From the NCBI GenBank assembly GCA_005793785.1, contig SXPW01000028.1, forward strand, positions 1 to 17,456: a stretch of DNA of 17,456 nt, written 5' to 3'. A model generated the notes under the pieces. That model was not told the origin of the DNA and did no database searches. It worked only from the letters and a program-made list of their open reading frames with translations. The first letter of the stretch is position 1. Each line of letters opens with the position of its first letter. The position numbers were made by a program, and so were the translations under genes. Below, in pieces: positions 7,034-14,162 of the stretch. The stretch is from Actinomycetota bacterium. GTDB taxonomy: Bacteria > Actinomycetota > Acidimicrobiia > Acidimicrobiales > Ilumatobacteraceae.

Positions 7034-7881
7034 TCGGACTCATCGACGGCAGTTTCTCGTATTCGCTGTTGCTCGGCATCCTTGCGGCCGTCAACCCATG
7101 CGGATTCGTCCTGCTGCCCGCGTATCTCGTCGCGTACCTCAGCGTCGACGACGCCACGGATACCGTCACGCGACTCCGACGATCGCTCTCCGTCGGGCTC
7201 TCGGTATCGAGCGGGTTCATCATCGTGTTCCTCGTCGTCGGAGTGATATCACGAGTTTTCACCAACTGGATCGAACTCAACGCCAAGTACGCCGCAATCG
7301 TCGTTGGAATCGGGCTCATCGTCTTGGGGGTGCGAATGCTCACCGGATGGCGGCCACGCCTGTGGGTGCCGTCGCTTGCCGGAGAGTCGGGGCGCCGTGG
7401 TTCGCTCGCGATGCTCTCCTTCGGTGTCGTGTATGCCGTTGCCTCCATCGGCTGCACCATCGGGCTACTGACCACCGCGATTTTCGGTTCCTTCACCCGG
7501 CACGGGTTCATTTCGGGTGTCCTCAGTGTCGCGCTCTACGGCTTGGGGATGGGTCTATTCGTCACCGCTCTCACGACCGCCTTGGCGTTCGCCAAACAGT
7601 CCCTGCTCCGAGCAAGTCGCATGCTCATGACCGTCGTCTCGCATGTCTCGAGCGGACTGGTGTTGCTGACCGGCGTGTATCTCACGTGGTACTGGTACGT
7701 GGCGATCACGGAGCATCCCGACGCCGGACCGCTCGTCACCACGCTCGGCGGATGGCAAACGAACATCGTCTCGCGCATCTCCAATCTCGGCGCAACCGTC
7801 GTGACGCTGGCATGCGTCGCGACCATCGGTGGAGCGCTGATCATCGCGCTACGCCGTGGTCACGTCGGTACCTCCCGATGA
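7030..7881 (+). CDS. ccdA: CcdA-type membrane thiol-disulfide transporter (cytochrome c biogenesis)
   Basis: Integral membrane protein that passes reducing equivalents from cytosolic thioredoxin across the membrane to extracytoplasmic thioredoxin-like proteins. The 283 residues contain about six membrane segments. The two redox cysteines are in the expected places: Cys24 in AAVNPCGFVLLPAYLVAYL (first segment) and Cys142 in AVASIGCTIGLLTTAIFG (fourth segment). A loop of positive residues GRRGS precedes the second half, as in DsbD/CcdA repeats. After about residue 225 there is an extra stretch ending with one more hydrophobic segment (255-274) and a basic tail, somewhat longer than minimal CcdA of about 235 residues. 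It is translationally coupled to the TlpA-like gene upstream and overlaps the following gene by four bases. Confidence 0.9.
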   Translation: MIGLIDGSFSYSLLLGILAAVNPCGFVLLPAYLVAYLSVDDATDTVTRLRRSLSVGLSVSSGFIIVFLVVGVISRVFTNWIELNAKYAAIVVGIGLIVLGVRMLTGWRPRLWVPSLAGESGRRGSLAMLSFGVVYAVASIGCTIGLLTTAIFGSFTRHGFISGVLSVALYGLGMGLFVTALTTALAFAKQSLLRASRMLMTVVSHVSSGLVLLTGVYLTWYWYVAITEHPDAGPLVTTLGGWQTNIVSRISNLGATVVTLACVATIGGALIIALRRGHVGTSR

Positions 7882-8519
7882 ATCTTGCATATCTCCTGGA
7901 ACAACCGGGTGTGGAGGAGGTGTCGGAGTTGCGTGGCAGGTTCGGATTCATGGCGTTCCATGGTGGTTCCTTGGAGGAACGAACGGACCTCATCGCACGA
8001 AGCGCAGCCGAACAATCAGATTCGTCGTACTACGGGGTGCATCAACCCGCCGGACTGCGACAACACGTTCCGTCCCATCGATTCACGGTCGACCAGTCAC
8101 CCGTGCTCCGGGACTTCCTCGCGCATATCGACATCGTCATCACGGTGCACGGGTACGGACGCCGTGGGCTCTTCACCACGATGTTGCTCGGGGGTGGCAA
8201 CCGATCGCTTGCGCGTCATGTCTCCACCCACCTGCGTCGAGCGCTACCTGCCTACGGCGTGATGGATGAGATTGAACACATCCCCAAGGAATTGCGTGGC
8301 CTGCATCCGAACAATCCGGTCAACGTGCCACGCTTGGCAGGAGTACAACTGGAACTTCCGCCACGAGTGAGGGGCACAAGTCCATTGTGGTGGGACTGGG
8401 AAGGCCCACACCCGACGCCACATACCACCTCACTCATCGCCGCACTCGCCGAGTCTGCGCGAACCTGGCGAGCAGACGACTCAGGGAGCGAGACGCTCGA
8501 TCGACCAACCGGCACTTGA
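7878..8519 (+). CDS. Poly-gamma-glutamate hydrolase-like zinc hydrolase
   Basis: 213-residue protein resembling the phage/Bacillus poly-gamma-glutamate hydrolase (PghP) family, zinc enzymes with a carboxypeptidase-like fold. Recognisable parts are FGFMAFHGGSLEERTDLIA (His28 and Glu33 as probable metal ligands), VITVHGYGRRG (His91, the family's late HG motif) and AGVQLELPPRVRG (154-166), matching the conserved QLE segment. No signal peptide is seen, so it probably acts in the cytosol. ATG at 7878 is chosen because it overlaps the ccdA stop (ATGA) and the family similarity starts soon after; the frame stays open upstream only as a shadow of ccdA. Its link to a TlpA-CcdA pair is unexplained. The true substrate could be another gamma-glutamyl or peptide bond. 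Its 3' end overlaps pdxH by 39 bases. Confidence 0.72.
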   Translation: MNLAYLLEQPGVEEVSELRGRFGFMAFHGGSLEERTDLIARSAAEQSDSSYYGVHQPAGLRQHVPSHRFTVDQSPVLRDFLAHIDIVITVHGYGRRGLFTTMLLGGGNRSLARHVSTHLRRALPAYGVMDEIEHIPKELRGLHPNNPVNVPRLAGVQLELPPRVRGTSPLWWDWEGPHPTPHTTSLIAALAESARTWRADDSGSETLDRPTGT

Positions 8520-9116
8520 TCGCACGTAGTGGAAGCGGTCGTGCAGGCGATTTGGTCGGCCCTGCCAGAACTCCCACTCCGTCGGCTCGATCAACCAGCC
8601 ACCCCAGTCGCTGGGACGGGGAACCGCACCGTCGTCGAATCGCTCACGCGCCCGAGCGAGTCGCTCGTCGAGCACGGAACGGTCGGCAATCGGCTCCGAC
8701 TGCGGTGACGCCCATGCGCCGAGTTGCGAATCACGGGGGCGTGAGGCGAAGTAGGCGTCACTCTCTGCGTCGCTGAGTCGAACGACCATTCCACGGAATC
8801 GGACCTGCCGATGCAAATCGAGCCAGGCGAACGTACCCGCCGCACTGGCGGTTGCCGCAACCTCCCGACTCTTGCTACTCGAGTAGTTGGTGTAGAAACT
8901 CACGCCACGCTCGTCGACACCACGTGCGAGGACGACCCGCGCATTCGGCGTACCGAAATGATCGACGGTGGCCAACGTGAACGCATTCGGCTCCGCCACA
9001 CCGGCACTTGCCGCCTCCGCATACCACGCATCGAACTGCACCACCGGATTGGATGCAAGATCGGAACGATCGAGTCCCGCAGTCTCGTACTGCACTCGCC
9101 GATCGCGCAGGCTCAT
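8481..9116 (-). CDS. pdxH: Pyridoxamine/pyridoxine 5'-phosphate oxidase
   Basis: FMN-dependent enzyme that oxidises PNP or PMP to pyridoxal 5'-phosphate, the last step of B6 synthesis and salvage. The 211 residues are the usual length. Motifs seen: FDAWYAEAASAGVAEPNAFTLATV (28-51), GTPNARVVLARGVDERGVSFYTNYSSSKS split across 55-83 (FMN site), LDLHRQVRFRG (99-109), YFASRPRDSQLGAWAS (122-137) and the C-terminal signature RPSDWGGWLIEP, EFWQGRPNRLHDR (182-194). ATG 9116 overlaps the serS stop (ATGA), so it is translated with serS; the open frame further upstream is a shadow of serS. The convergent upstream neighbour on the plus strand overlaps its last 39 bases. Confidence 0.95.
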   Translation of the reverse strand: MSLRDRRVQYETAGLDRSDLASNPVVQFDAWYAEAASAGVAEPNAFTLATVDHFGTPNARVVLARGVDERGVSFYTNYSSSKSREVAATASAAGTFAWLDLHRQVRFRGMVVRLSDAESDAYFASRPRDSQLGAWASPQSEPIADRSVLDERLARARERFDDGAVPRPSDWGGWLIEPTEWEFWQGRPNRLHDRFHYVRSSAGWSIERLAP

Positions 9117-10405
9117 TGCCGTTTGGTGGGAATGATCGTGGCGCCTCGCATGTACGGGTGCAGGACCGCTGGAATGGCGACCGAACCATCTTGATTTCGG
9201 AAATTCTCGAGTATCGCGGCCCACACCCGTGGAACCGCGAGTGCCGATGCGTTCAGCGTGTGGACGAACTCGGTGCCCTTCTTGCCATCGCGACGGAACC
9301 GAATGTCGCCGCGGCGAGCCTGGTAGTCGCTGAACCAACTGATCGAGCTGACTTCGAGCCACTGATCACAGCCAGGTGCATAGATCTCCACATCGATACT
9401 GCGGTGGTGGCTCTGCCCCATGTCGCCCGTGCAGATCTCCAACAACCGATACGGCATCCCGAGTGCGGCGATGGTGGCCGTCACCCGTTCGATGAACTCC
9501 TCCAGCATCGCGGGCGCATTCTCCGGCGTGGTCAGCGCCAGGATCTCCACCTTGTCGAATTCGTGACTCCGCAGCATGCCACGCGTATCGCGGCCGGCCG
9601 AGCCTGCTTCCCGGCGAAAGCACGGCGAAAACGCCATGTAGCGCACGGGTAGGTGTGACTCGTCGAGAATCTCGCCGGCATGCATCGAGGTCAACGGTGC
9701 CTCGGCAGTCGGAATGCACCACAGATCGTCCCTACCGATGTTGTAGGCATCGTCGGCGAATTTGGGAAGTTGCCCCGTCGCGGTCAGCGTGGCGGTCGTG
9801 ACCAGCGATGGTGGTCGGATCTCTTCGAACGCATCGGCATGTCGGTCGAGGGCGAACTGACACAACGCACGAGCCAACGTCGCCCCCAATCCTCGCTGCA
9901 TCGTGAACATCGCGCCGGAGATCTTCACCGCGCGCTCGGCATCGAGGATTCCGAGCGCCATGCCAGTTTCCCAATGAGGCACCCGCTGGTGGGCCGCGAA
10001 CTCCGTGGGCATCAGCAACGGCCCTCGGACGACCTTGTTGTCGTCACTGCCAGCACCGTCGATGGACTCTGGGTGGGGCAGGTTGGGAATGCGAAGCAGG
10101 ACATCCCGCAGCGTTGACTCCACCTGGAGGTACTCCTCATCGAGCACTTTCTCGCGATCACCGAGTGTGCGGCTCTCGGCCATGAGTGGTTCGGCATCCT
10201 TCTTGTCGCGGCGCAACACCCCGACTTCCTTCGAAAGCTCGTTGATTCGCGCCCGGGAGGCATCACGTTCGGTCACAATGTCACGAAGACGCACGTCCAG
10301 GCGAAGTGCGTGGTCGAGTTGTTCCAAAATCTCCGGTTTTGCTCGTCGTGTCAGCGCAGTGCGAACTTGGTCCGGTTGAGTTCGCAGCAACCTGACATCT
10401 ATCAC
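9113..10405 (-). CDS. serS: Seryl-tRNA synthetase
   Basis: Class II aminoacyl-tRNA synthetase charging tRNA-Ser (and tRNA-Sec) with serine. The 430 residues begin MIDVRLLRTQPDQVRTAL, the standard SerRS start, with a charged coiled-coil arm at about 25-104. Catalytic parts: TAEAPLT (233-239, serine pocket), CFRREAGSAGRDTRGM (262-277, motif 2), CTGDMGQSHHRSIDVEIYAP (325-344), EVSSISWFSDYQARR (351-365) and motif 3 within FVHTLNASALAVPRVWAAIL with NQDGSVAIPAVLHPYM. In many SerRS the 351-365 region reads with Asn after the serine (SSCSN-x-x-DFQARR); here it is SSISWFSDYQARR, and the preceding loop has QSHHRS in place of a small-residue run. GTG at 10405 is the start by family alignment and has TAGCCT eight bases upstream. 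Confidence 0.96.
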   Translation of the reverse strand: MIDVRLLRTQPDQVRTALTRRAKPEILEQLDHALRLDVRLRDIVTERDASRARINELSKEVGVLRRDKKDAEPLMAESRTLGDREKVLDEEYLQVESTLRDVLLRIPNLPHPESIDGAGSDDNKVVRGPLLMPTEFAAHQRVPHWETGMALGILDAERAVKISGAMFTMQRGLGATLARALCQFALDRHADAFEEIRPPSLVTTATLTATGQLPKFADDAYNIGRDDLWCIPTAEAPLTSMHAGEILDESHLPVRYMAFSPCFRREAGSAGRDTRGMLRSHEFDKVEILALTTPENAPAMLEEFIERVTATIAALGMPYRLLEICTGDMGQSHHRSIDVEIYAPGCDQWLEVSSISWFSDYQARRGDIRFRRDGKKGTEFVHTLNASALAVPRVWAAILENFRNQDGSVAIPAVLHPYMRGATIIPTKRQ

Positions 10406-10413
10406 GCTCGCCA

Positions 10414-10419
10414 AGGCTA
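10414..10419 (-). promoter_or_regulatory. -10 box for a leaderless serS-pdxH transcript
   Basis: On the minus strand TAGCCT is followed by eight bases and then the serS GTG at 10405. No ribosome binding site precedes this start. Confidence 0.5.
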
Positions 10420-10424
10420 GTGCT

Positions 10425-10437
10425 GAAGGAGGTGGAG
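10425..10437 (+). promoter_or_regulatory. Strong Shine-Dalgarno region of the ABC ATPase gene
   Basis: GAAGGAGGTGGAG runs 8 bases before the ATG at 10446; GAAGGAGGT is nearly perfect anti-16S complementarity. The neighbouring TTG at 10443 could also serve as start. It is the only canonical Shine-Dalgarno I found at a first gene in this window, so the message must have a short leader. A matching -10 box was not found in the 40-base spacer, so the promoter probably lies inside the start of serS. Confidence 0.7.
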
Positions 10438-10445
10438 CGAGTTTG

Positions 10446-11180
10446 ATGTCTACCCTGTTCGTAGTGAATCCCACGTCGACAAGTACCGCACTCGAAGTGC
10501 GCGGGCTCGTCATCGCGTACGGCGACATCACCGCCGTCGACTCGGTGTCATTCGACGCGCGACACGGAGAAGTGACGGCCATTCTCGGGCGAAATGGAGC
10601 GGGAAAGACCTCCACCATCGAGTCGTGCGAAGGTCTGCGGCGACCGACCAGCGGCTCACTTCGTGTTCTGGGTCGTGATGTCACCGCAATGGACGGTGCG
10701 CTGCGATCGCGAATCGGCGTGATGCTGCAGGACGGTGGAATCGCTCCGAGTGCTCGGGTACTCCCACTCGTGCGGCATTATTGCCGACTGTACGACCGAG
10801 GTGTCGATGCGCATGATCTCGTTACGAGGGTGGGGCTCCAACACCGAACGAGTTCCACATGGAGACGTCTCTCTGGTGGTGAACGCCAGCGATTCTCCCT
10901 GGCCCTCGCGCTGGCGGCGAGGCCAGAGATTGCCTTCCTCGACGAGCCGACTGCCGGTGTCGACCTCGACGGACGCGAAACGGTGCGCGAGATCATCTCC
11001 GACCTGACGAAGAGTGGGTGCTGCGTCATCCTTGCCACCCATGACCTCGACGAAGCGGAGCGAGTGGCCGACCACGCGGTGGTATTGCACCATGGGAAGG
11101 TGGTGATCGATGACTCGGTGGCTCGTTTGTGTACCCCCAGCCGTCGACTCGAGGACGTCGTGCGAGAGGCCACGCGATGA
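10446..11180 (+). CDS. ABC transporter ATP-binding subunit (ABC-2 type exporter)
   Basis: Cytosolic ATPase of an export-type ABC transporter, 244 residues. All nucleotide-binding motifs are intact: Walker A GRNGAGKT (48-55), Q-loop LQDGG (94-98), signature RRLSGGERQR (140-149), Walker B IAFLDEPTAGVDLDG (162-176) and H-loop ATHDLDEAE (197-205). The DEPTAGVD form and the following permease gene identify the ABC-2 (DrrA/CcmA/NodI-like) group rather than an importer. It overlaps the permease gene by four bases (ATGA). From memory, mycobacteria keep a similar ATPase-permease pair beside ctaA/ctaB, so a neighbourhood with oxidase biogenesis is not unusual, but the exported substrate is unknown. TTG 10443 is an alternative start. 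Confidence 0.92.
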   Translation: MSTLFVVNPTSTSTALEVRGLVIAYGDITAVDSVSFDARHGEVTAILGRNGAGKTSTIESCEGLRRPTSGSLRVLGRDVTAMDGALRSRIGVMLQDGGIAPSARVLPLVRHYCRLYDRGVDAHDLVTRVGLQHRTSSTWRRLSGGERQRFSLALALAARPEIAFLDEPTAGVDLDGRETVREIISDLTKSGCCVILATHDLDEAERVADHAVVLHHGKVVIDDSVARLCTPSRRLEDVVREATR

Positions 11181-11920
11181 AGTTGATCGTCGCCCATACC
11201 AAGATGGAACTCGCCACGTTGGTTCGCAATTACGAACAACTGTTGCTCATCCTCGTGATTCCCGTCGGAATCCTCGTCTTCTTCGGAAGCGTCGACGTGC
11301 TTCCCGACACCGTCACCTTGACCCGATTGGTGTCGTCGGTACTGACCCTCTCGATCATGTCCACGGCGATGGTGAGCACCGGAATAGCCACGGGATTCGA
11401 ACGCTCTTACCACGTCCTCAAGCGGCTCGGTGCAACTCCGCTCGGTAGGAGTCGACTCATCATCGCCAAGGCGACCTCGGTGGCAATCATCGAGGTCGTA
11501 CAAATCGTCCTCCTGGTCGCGATTGCCTCGTCCATGGGCTGGTCGATTGCCAATGTGACCTGGTGGAAACTGCTCTTTGCCATCCTGCTCGGCACCGCCG
11601 CGTTCTCGGGTATCGGCTTGGCATTGGCCGGACGTTTGCGGGCCGAGGCGAACCTTGCCGCCCAAAACGGTTTGTACCTCGCTCTCCTCGCGGTTGGGGG
11701 CATCATCGTGCCCATCGACGAACTTCCCGATGCGATGGGCGTCGTCGCACGCCTTCTCCCCTCTGCGGCATTGGCCGAGTCGATGCACATCTCACTCGGC
11801 GGAATGACCAGTGACGCGTGGTTCAGTTACGCCTCGGGTAGTGGAGTGTGGCTCGACCTCTTCGGGTGGGCCGTAGTCGCACCGCTCGTGGCTGCACGGT
11901 TGTTCCGCTTCGACGGCTGA
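11177..11920 (+). CDS. ABC-2 type transporter permease subunit
   Basis: Membrane subunit of the exporter encoded with the upstream ATPase, 247 residues with about six hydrophobic segments (roughly 22-38, 50-72, 101-120, 131-151, 164-180, 224-241). The segment FERSYHVLKRLGATPLGR (74-91), a cytosolic helix with KRLGATP, is the recognisable coupling motif of ABC-2 permeases, and AFSGIGLALAGRLRAEAN matches the second conserved region. ATG 11177 overlaps the ATPase stop. The last 11 codons and stop lie in a perfect 39-bp repeat whose other copy is 3222 bp downstream next to ctaG. The gene itself is complete, because the inserted block carries or regenerated an identical 3' end. Confidence 0.9.
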   Translation: MKLIVAHTKMELATLVRNYEQLLLILVIPVGILVFFGSVDVLPDTVTLTRLVSSVLTLSIMSTAMVSTGIATGFERSYHVLKRLGATPLGRSRLIIAKATSVAIIEVVQIVLLVAIASSMGWSIANVTWWKLLFAILLGTAAFSGIGLALAGRLRAEANLAAQNGLYLALLAVGGIIVPIDELPDAMGVVARLLPSAALAESMHISLGGMTSDAWFSYASGSGVWLDLFGWAVVAPLVAARLFRFDG

Positions 11921-11922
11921 CT
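11884..11922 (+). repeat. 39-bp direct repeat, copy 1 (att-like, permease 3' end)
   Basis: Runs from the last base of codon 236 of the permease through its stop codon and two more bases (starts GCTCGTGGCTGCACGG, ends CGACGGCTGACT). It is identical over 39 bases to the copy at 15106-15144 and diverges at once on both sides (C versus T before it, C versus A after it). It contains the small inverted repeat CGTG-GCTG-CACG (11887-11898). Its last base is the first base of the reverse-complemented mtnA stop codon. Confidence 0.95.
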
Positions 11923-12971
11923 CAACTCTGAGATTGCATCATTGCGAAAATTGAAGCAGCATTGGGACTATGAATTACTCCGAGTTCCGTAATGAGTGCA
12001 TCAATAAGTTCTGCTGGAGTCACATCAAACGCTGGATTTCTTACCTTTACGTTCAATGGTGCCCATTGCACCGATTGATACCCCAATACCTCCCTGGCGG
12101 AACGCTCCTCGATCTCGATCTCTGCCCCGCACTTTGCGTGGAGATCAATCGTCGAAATCGGGCAAGCTACGTAAAACGGAATGTCATGCCGCTCCGCGAG
12201 AACTGCCAAGGTATACGTACCAATCTTGTTCGCAACATCGCCGTTTTCGGCAACACGATCTGCACCAACGATAACAAGATCGATTTCTGCTTTGGACATA
12301 AGGTGTCCGGCCATGTTGTCACTAATCAAAGTGGTGGATATGCCTTCCTCCAGAAGTTCCCATGTAGTTAGTCGAGCACCTTGCAGCAACGGTCGAGTCT
12401 CGCCGGCAATCACGCTCAAAGACTTGTCGGATTCGTAGGCGGCACGAATTACCCCAAGTGCGGTGCCGTAACCTGCGGTTGCCAGTGCTCCAGCGTTGCA
12501 GTGTGTCAGTATTCGAGCACCTTTCGGAACAAGGCTGGCACCAATTCGGGAAAGTCTCAGGTTGTTTGCAATATCCTGCTGATGAAGACTGACGGCCTCA
12601 GCGACAAGCGCACTCGAAACCAGTTGTGGATCGGTCGTACCCAAGTTTTTCACAACATCCTGCATCCAGCGAACCGCCCAACTGAGATTCACCGCCGTCG
12701 GCCGACACTTTGCAATTCGTTCGCACGCTGAATTCAAAACAACAAAATACTGCGAACTGTTTGTCGCTCCTACGCCTTCCAAGGCTGCAAGTGCGACACC
12801 ATATGCCCCAGCGACTCCGATTGCTGGAGCTCCACGAACCACCATCGCCCTAATGGCACTTATCACATCGTCAGACGTTTTGCACTGTACATATACGACT
12901 TCAAACGGAAGCTTGGTTTGATCAAGTAGCTCTAAACAGTTGTTCGTCCAACGCATAGTTTCAATTGGCAT
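11922..12971 (-). CDS. mtnA: S-methyl-5-thioribose-1-phosphate isomerase
   Basis: Isomerises 5-methylthioribose 1-phosphate to 5-methylthioribulose 1-phosphate; homologues also accept 5-deoxyribose 1-phosphate. The 349 residues match the family length. Seen are MRWTNNCLELLDQTKLP at the N-terminus, AIRAMVVRGAPAIGVAGAYG (39-58), the catalytic Cys158 in ILTHCNAGALATAGYGTALG and catalytic Asp238 in IVGADRVAENGDVANKIGTY. These separate it from eIF2B regulatory subunits, which lack the pair. It is the last gene of the islet operon, starting two bases after the apt stop, and its own stop ends one base inside repeat copy 1. GC is low compared with the flanking genes. Confidence 0.95.
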   Translation of the reverse strand: MPIETMRWTNNCLELLDQTKLPFEVVYVQCKTSDDVISAIRAMVVRGAPAIGVAGAYGVALAALEGVGATNSSQYFVVLNSACERIAKCRPTAVNLSWAVRWMQDVVKNLGTTDPQLVSSALVAEAVSLHQQDIANNLRLSRIGASLVPKGARILTHCNAGALATAGYGTALGVIRAAYESDKSLSVIAGETRPLLQGARLTTWELLEEGISTTLISDNMAGHLMSKAEIDLVIVGADRVAENGDVANKIGTYTLAVLAERHDIPFYVACPISTIDLHAKCGAEIEIEERSAREVLGYQSVQWAPLNVKVRNPAFDVTPAELIDALITELGVIHSPNAASIFAMMQSQS

Positions 12972-12973
12972 GG

Positions 12974-13501
12974 TCAGTGGCCCGAAAATTCCATCAATGA
13001 ATACGGAAGGACCAAATTCCTCCTCAATACATCTGACCCGCCCAAGTCTGGCAGGTCTATGAGGAATGCGGCATGGTCTACGGTTGCACCCAGGTCTCGC
13101 AGAAGTGAGATCGTCGCCGCTGCAGTGCCTCCCGTAGCAAGTAAATCGTCCACGACGAGAATGTTCTGACCATCTTGAATCGAATCCTTGTGAATTTCAA
13201 TTCGATCGACTCCATACTCAAGTTGGTAATCTCGTCCAACCGTGACGTCTGGTAGTTTCCCTGGCTTTCGAACCAATACGAAGCCAACGCCCAATGCGAG
13301 GGCCAGAGGTGCTCCTATAACGAAACCACGAGCTTCAATTCCGACCACAGCGTCAAACTTGATTGTCGAATATCGTTCTGACAGGCTTCTAACTGCATAC
13401 TCAAAGGCTTCCGGTACGCGGAACAACGTCGTAACGTCGCGAAACATTATCCCTGGTTTCGGATGATCGGCGACCTTTCTAATATAGGAAGCTAAGTCCA
13501 T
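12974..13501 (-). CDS. apt: Adenine phosphoribosyltransferase
   Basis: Converts adenine and PRPP to AMP; cytosolic salvage enzyme. The 175 residues begin MDLASYIRKVADHPKPGIMF, followed by RDVTTLF (21-27), typical of bacterial Apt. GIEARGFVIGAPLALALG (54-71), VRKPGKLP (77-84), LEYGVDRIEIHKDSI (94-108) and the PRPP-binding VVDDLLATGGTAAA (116-129) are all present. ATG 13501 is chosen because family similarity starts there; the open frame upstream is a shadow of the aldolase gene. It begins four bases after the aldolase stop and ends two bases before the mtnA start. In this context it would recover the adenine released by the phosphorylase at the head of the operon, pulling that reaction forward. 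Confidence 0.95.
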   Translation of the reverse strand: MDLASYIRKVADHPKPGIMFRDVTTLFRVPEAFEYAVRSLSERYSTIKFDAVVGIEARGFVIGAPLALALGVGFVLVRKPGKLPDVTVGRDYQLEYGVDRIEIHKDSIQDGQNILVVDDLLATGGTAAATISLLRDLGATVDHAAFLIDLPDLGGSDVLRRNLVLPYSLMEFSGH

Positions 13502-13505
13502 CGTG

Positions 13506-14162
13506 CTACTTCTGTCGTGGATTTTGGTAATTAGAGAACTTCGCAAGGACCTGGCGAATCTCTTCGGATGTAAGTATTGAAGGTTGACCCACAGACAAGC
13601 AAACAAGAAACTGCTGTGCGAGAGCCTCTACTTCAATGCTTAGTCGGACGGCGTCGCTCAAATTGACTCCAGTCGCAATCATTCCGTGGTTCGCCAAGAG
13701 GCATGCACGTCGGCCATCAAGGGCCTGTAGAACAAGGTTTGACAGCTCATCGGTTCCAAATGTTGCATATGGAGCGCACCGTATGTCCGTACCACCACCA
13801 ACGGCAACCATGTAATGGAAAGCTGGTATGTCGCGACGCAAGCATGAGAGACTTGTTGCGAACGTTGAATGAATATGCACTATCGCCCCAACACCCGAGT
13901 GTTTCCTGTAGATATCGCGATGAAATCTCCACTCACTTGACGGCTCAGCTTGCTGTAGATTCGGCGAGTCTTCAATCACGTCTCCACCAAGATTCATGCA
14001 GACAATTGATTCCTGAGTTACCTCAAGGGATGGAACCGCTGATGGCGTGACAAGAAATCTGTCCGCCGAAATCCGAACCGAACAGTTTCCTGATGACCCT
14101 CGATTTAGTCCACGTCGATCCAACTCGTGTGCAGCTTCAACAAGCTGCCTCTTGAGACTCAC
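13506..14162 (-). CDS. Class II (FucA-like) aldolase, probable 5-(methylthio/deoxy)ribulose-1-phosphate aldolase
   Basis: Zinc-dependent class II aldolase of 218 residues, close in layout to L-fuculose-1-phosphate aldolase. Visible: RGLNRGSSGNCSVR (17-30, phosphate site), the catalytic Glu77 in PSSEWRFHRDIY, metal ligands His96 and His98 in AIVHIHSTFATS and His159 in LLANHGMIATG, and CAPYATFGTDELSNLV (129-144). It is not MtnB: the EWRFH and APYATFGT motifs belong to FucA-type aldolases. Between mtnP and mtnA the likely substrate is 5-methylthioribulose 1-phosphate or 5-deoxyribulose 1-phosphate, cleaved to DHAP and (methylthio)acetaldehyde, as described for Ald2/DrdA. Fuculose phosphate aldolase remains possible on sequence alone. 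GTG 14162 overlaps the mtnP stop. Confidence 0.85.
   Translation of the reverse strand: MSLKRQLVEAAHELDRRGLNRGSSGNCSVRISADRFLVTPSAVPSLEVTQESIVCMNLGGDVIEDSPNLQQAEPSSEWRFHRDIYRKHSGVGAIVHIHSTFATSLSCLRRDIPAFHYMVAVGGGTDIRCAPYATFGTDELSNLVLQALDGRRACLLANHGMIATGVNLSDAVRLSIEVEALAQQFLVCLSVGQPSILTSEEIRQVLAKFSNYQNPRQK

Noticed and set aside
7098..7877. Long plus-strand open frame leading into the PghP-like gene
   Set aside because: Arg/His-rich shadow of ccdA; the real gene begins at ATG 7878, which overlaps the ccdA stop.
13506..14162. Calling the class II aldolase MtnB (methylthioribulose-1-phosphate dehydratase)
   Set aside because: Motifs PSSEWRFH and CAPYATFGT and the C-terminal LTSEEI region follow FucA, not MtnB.
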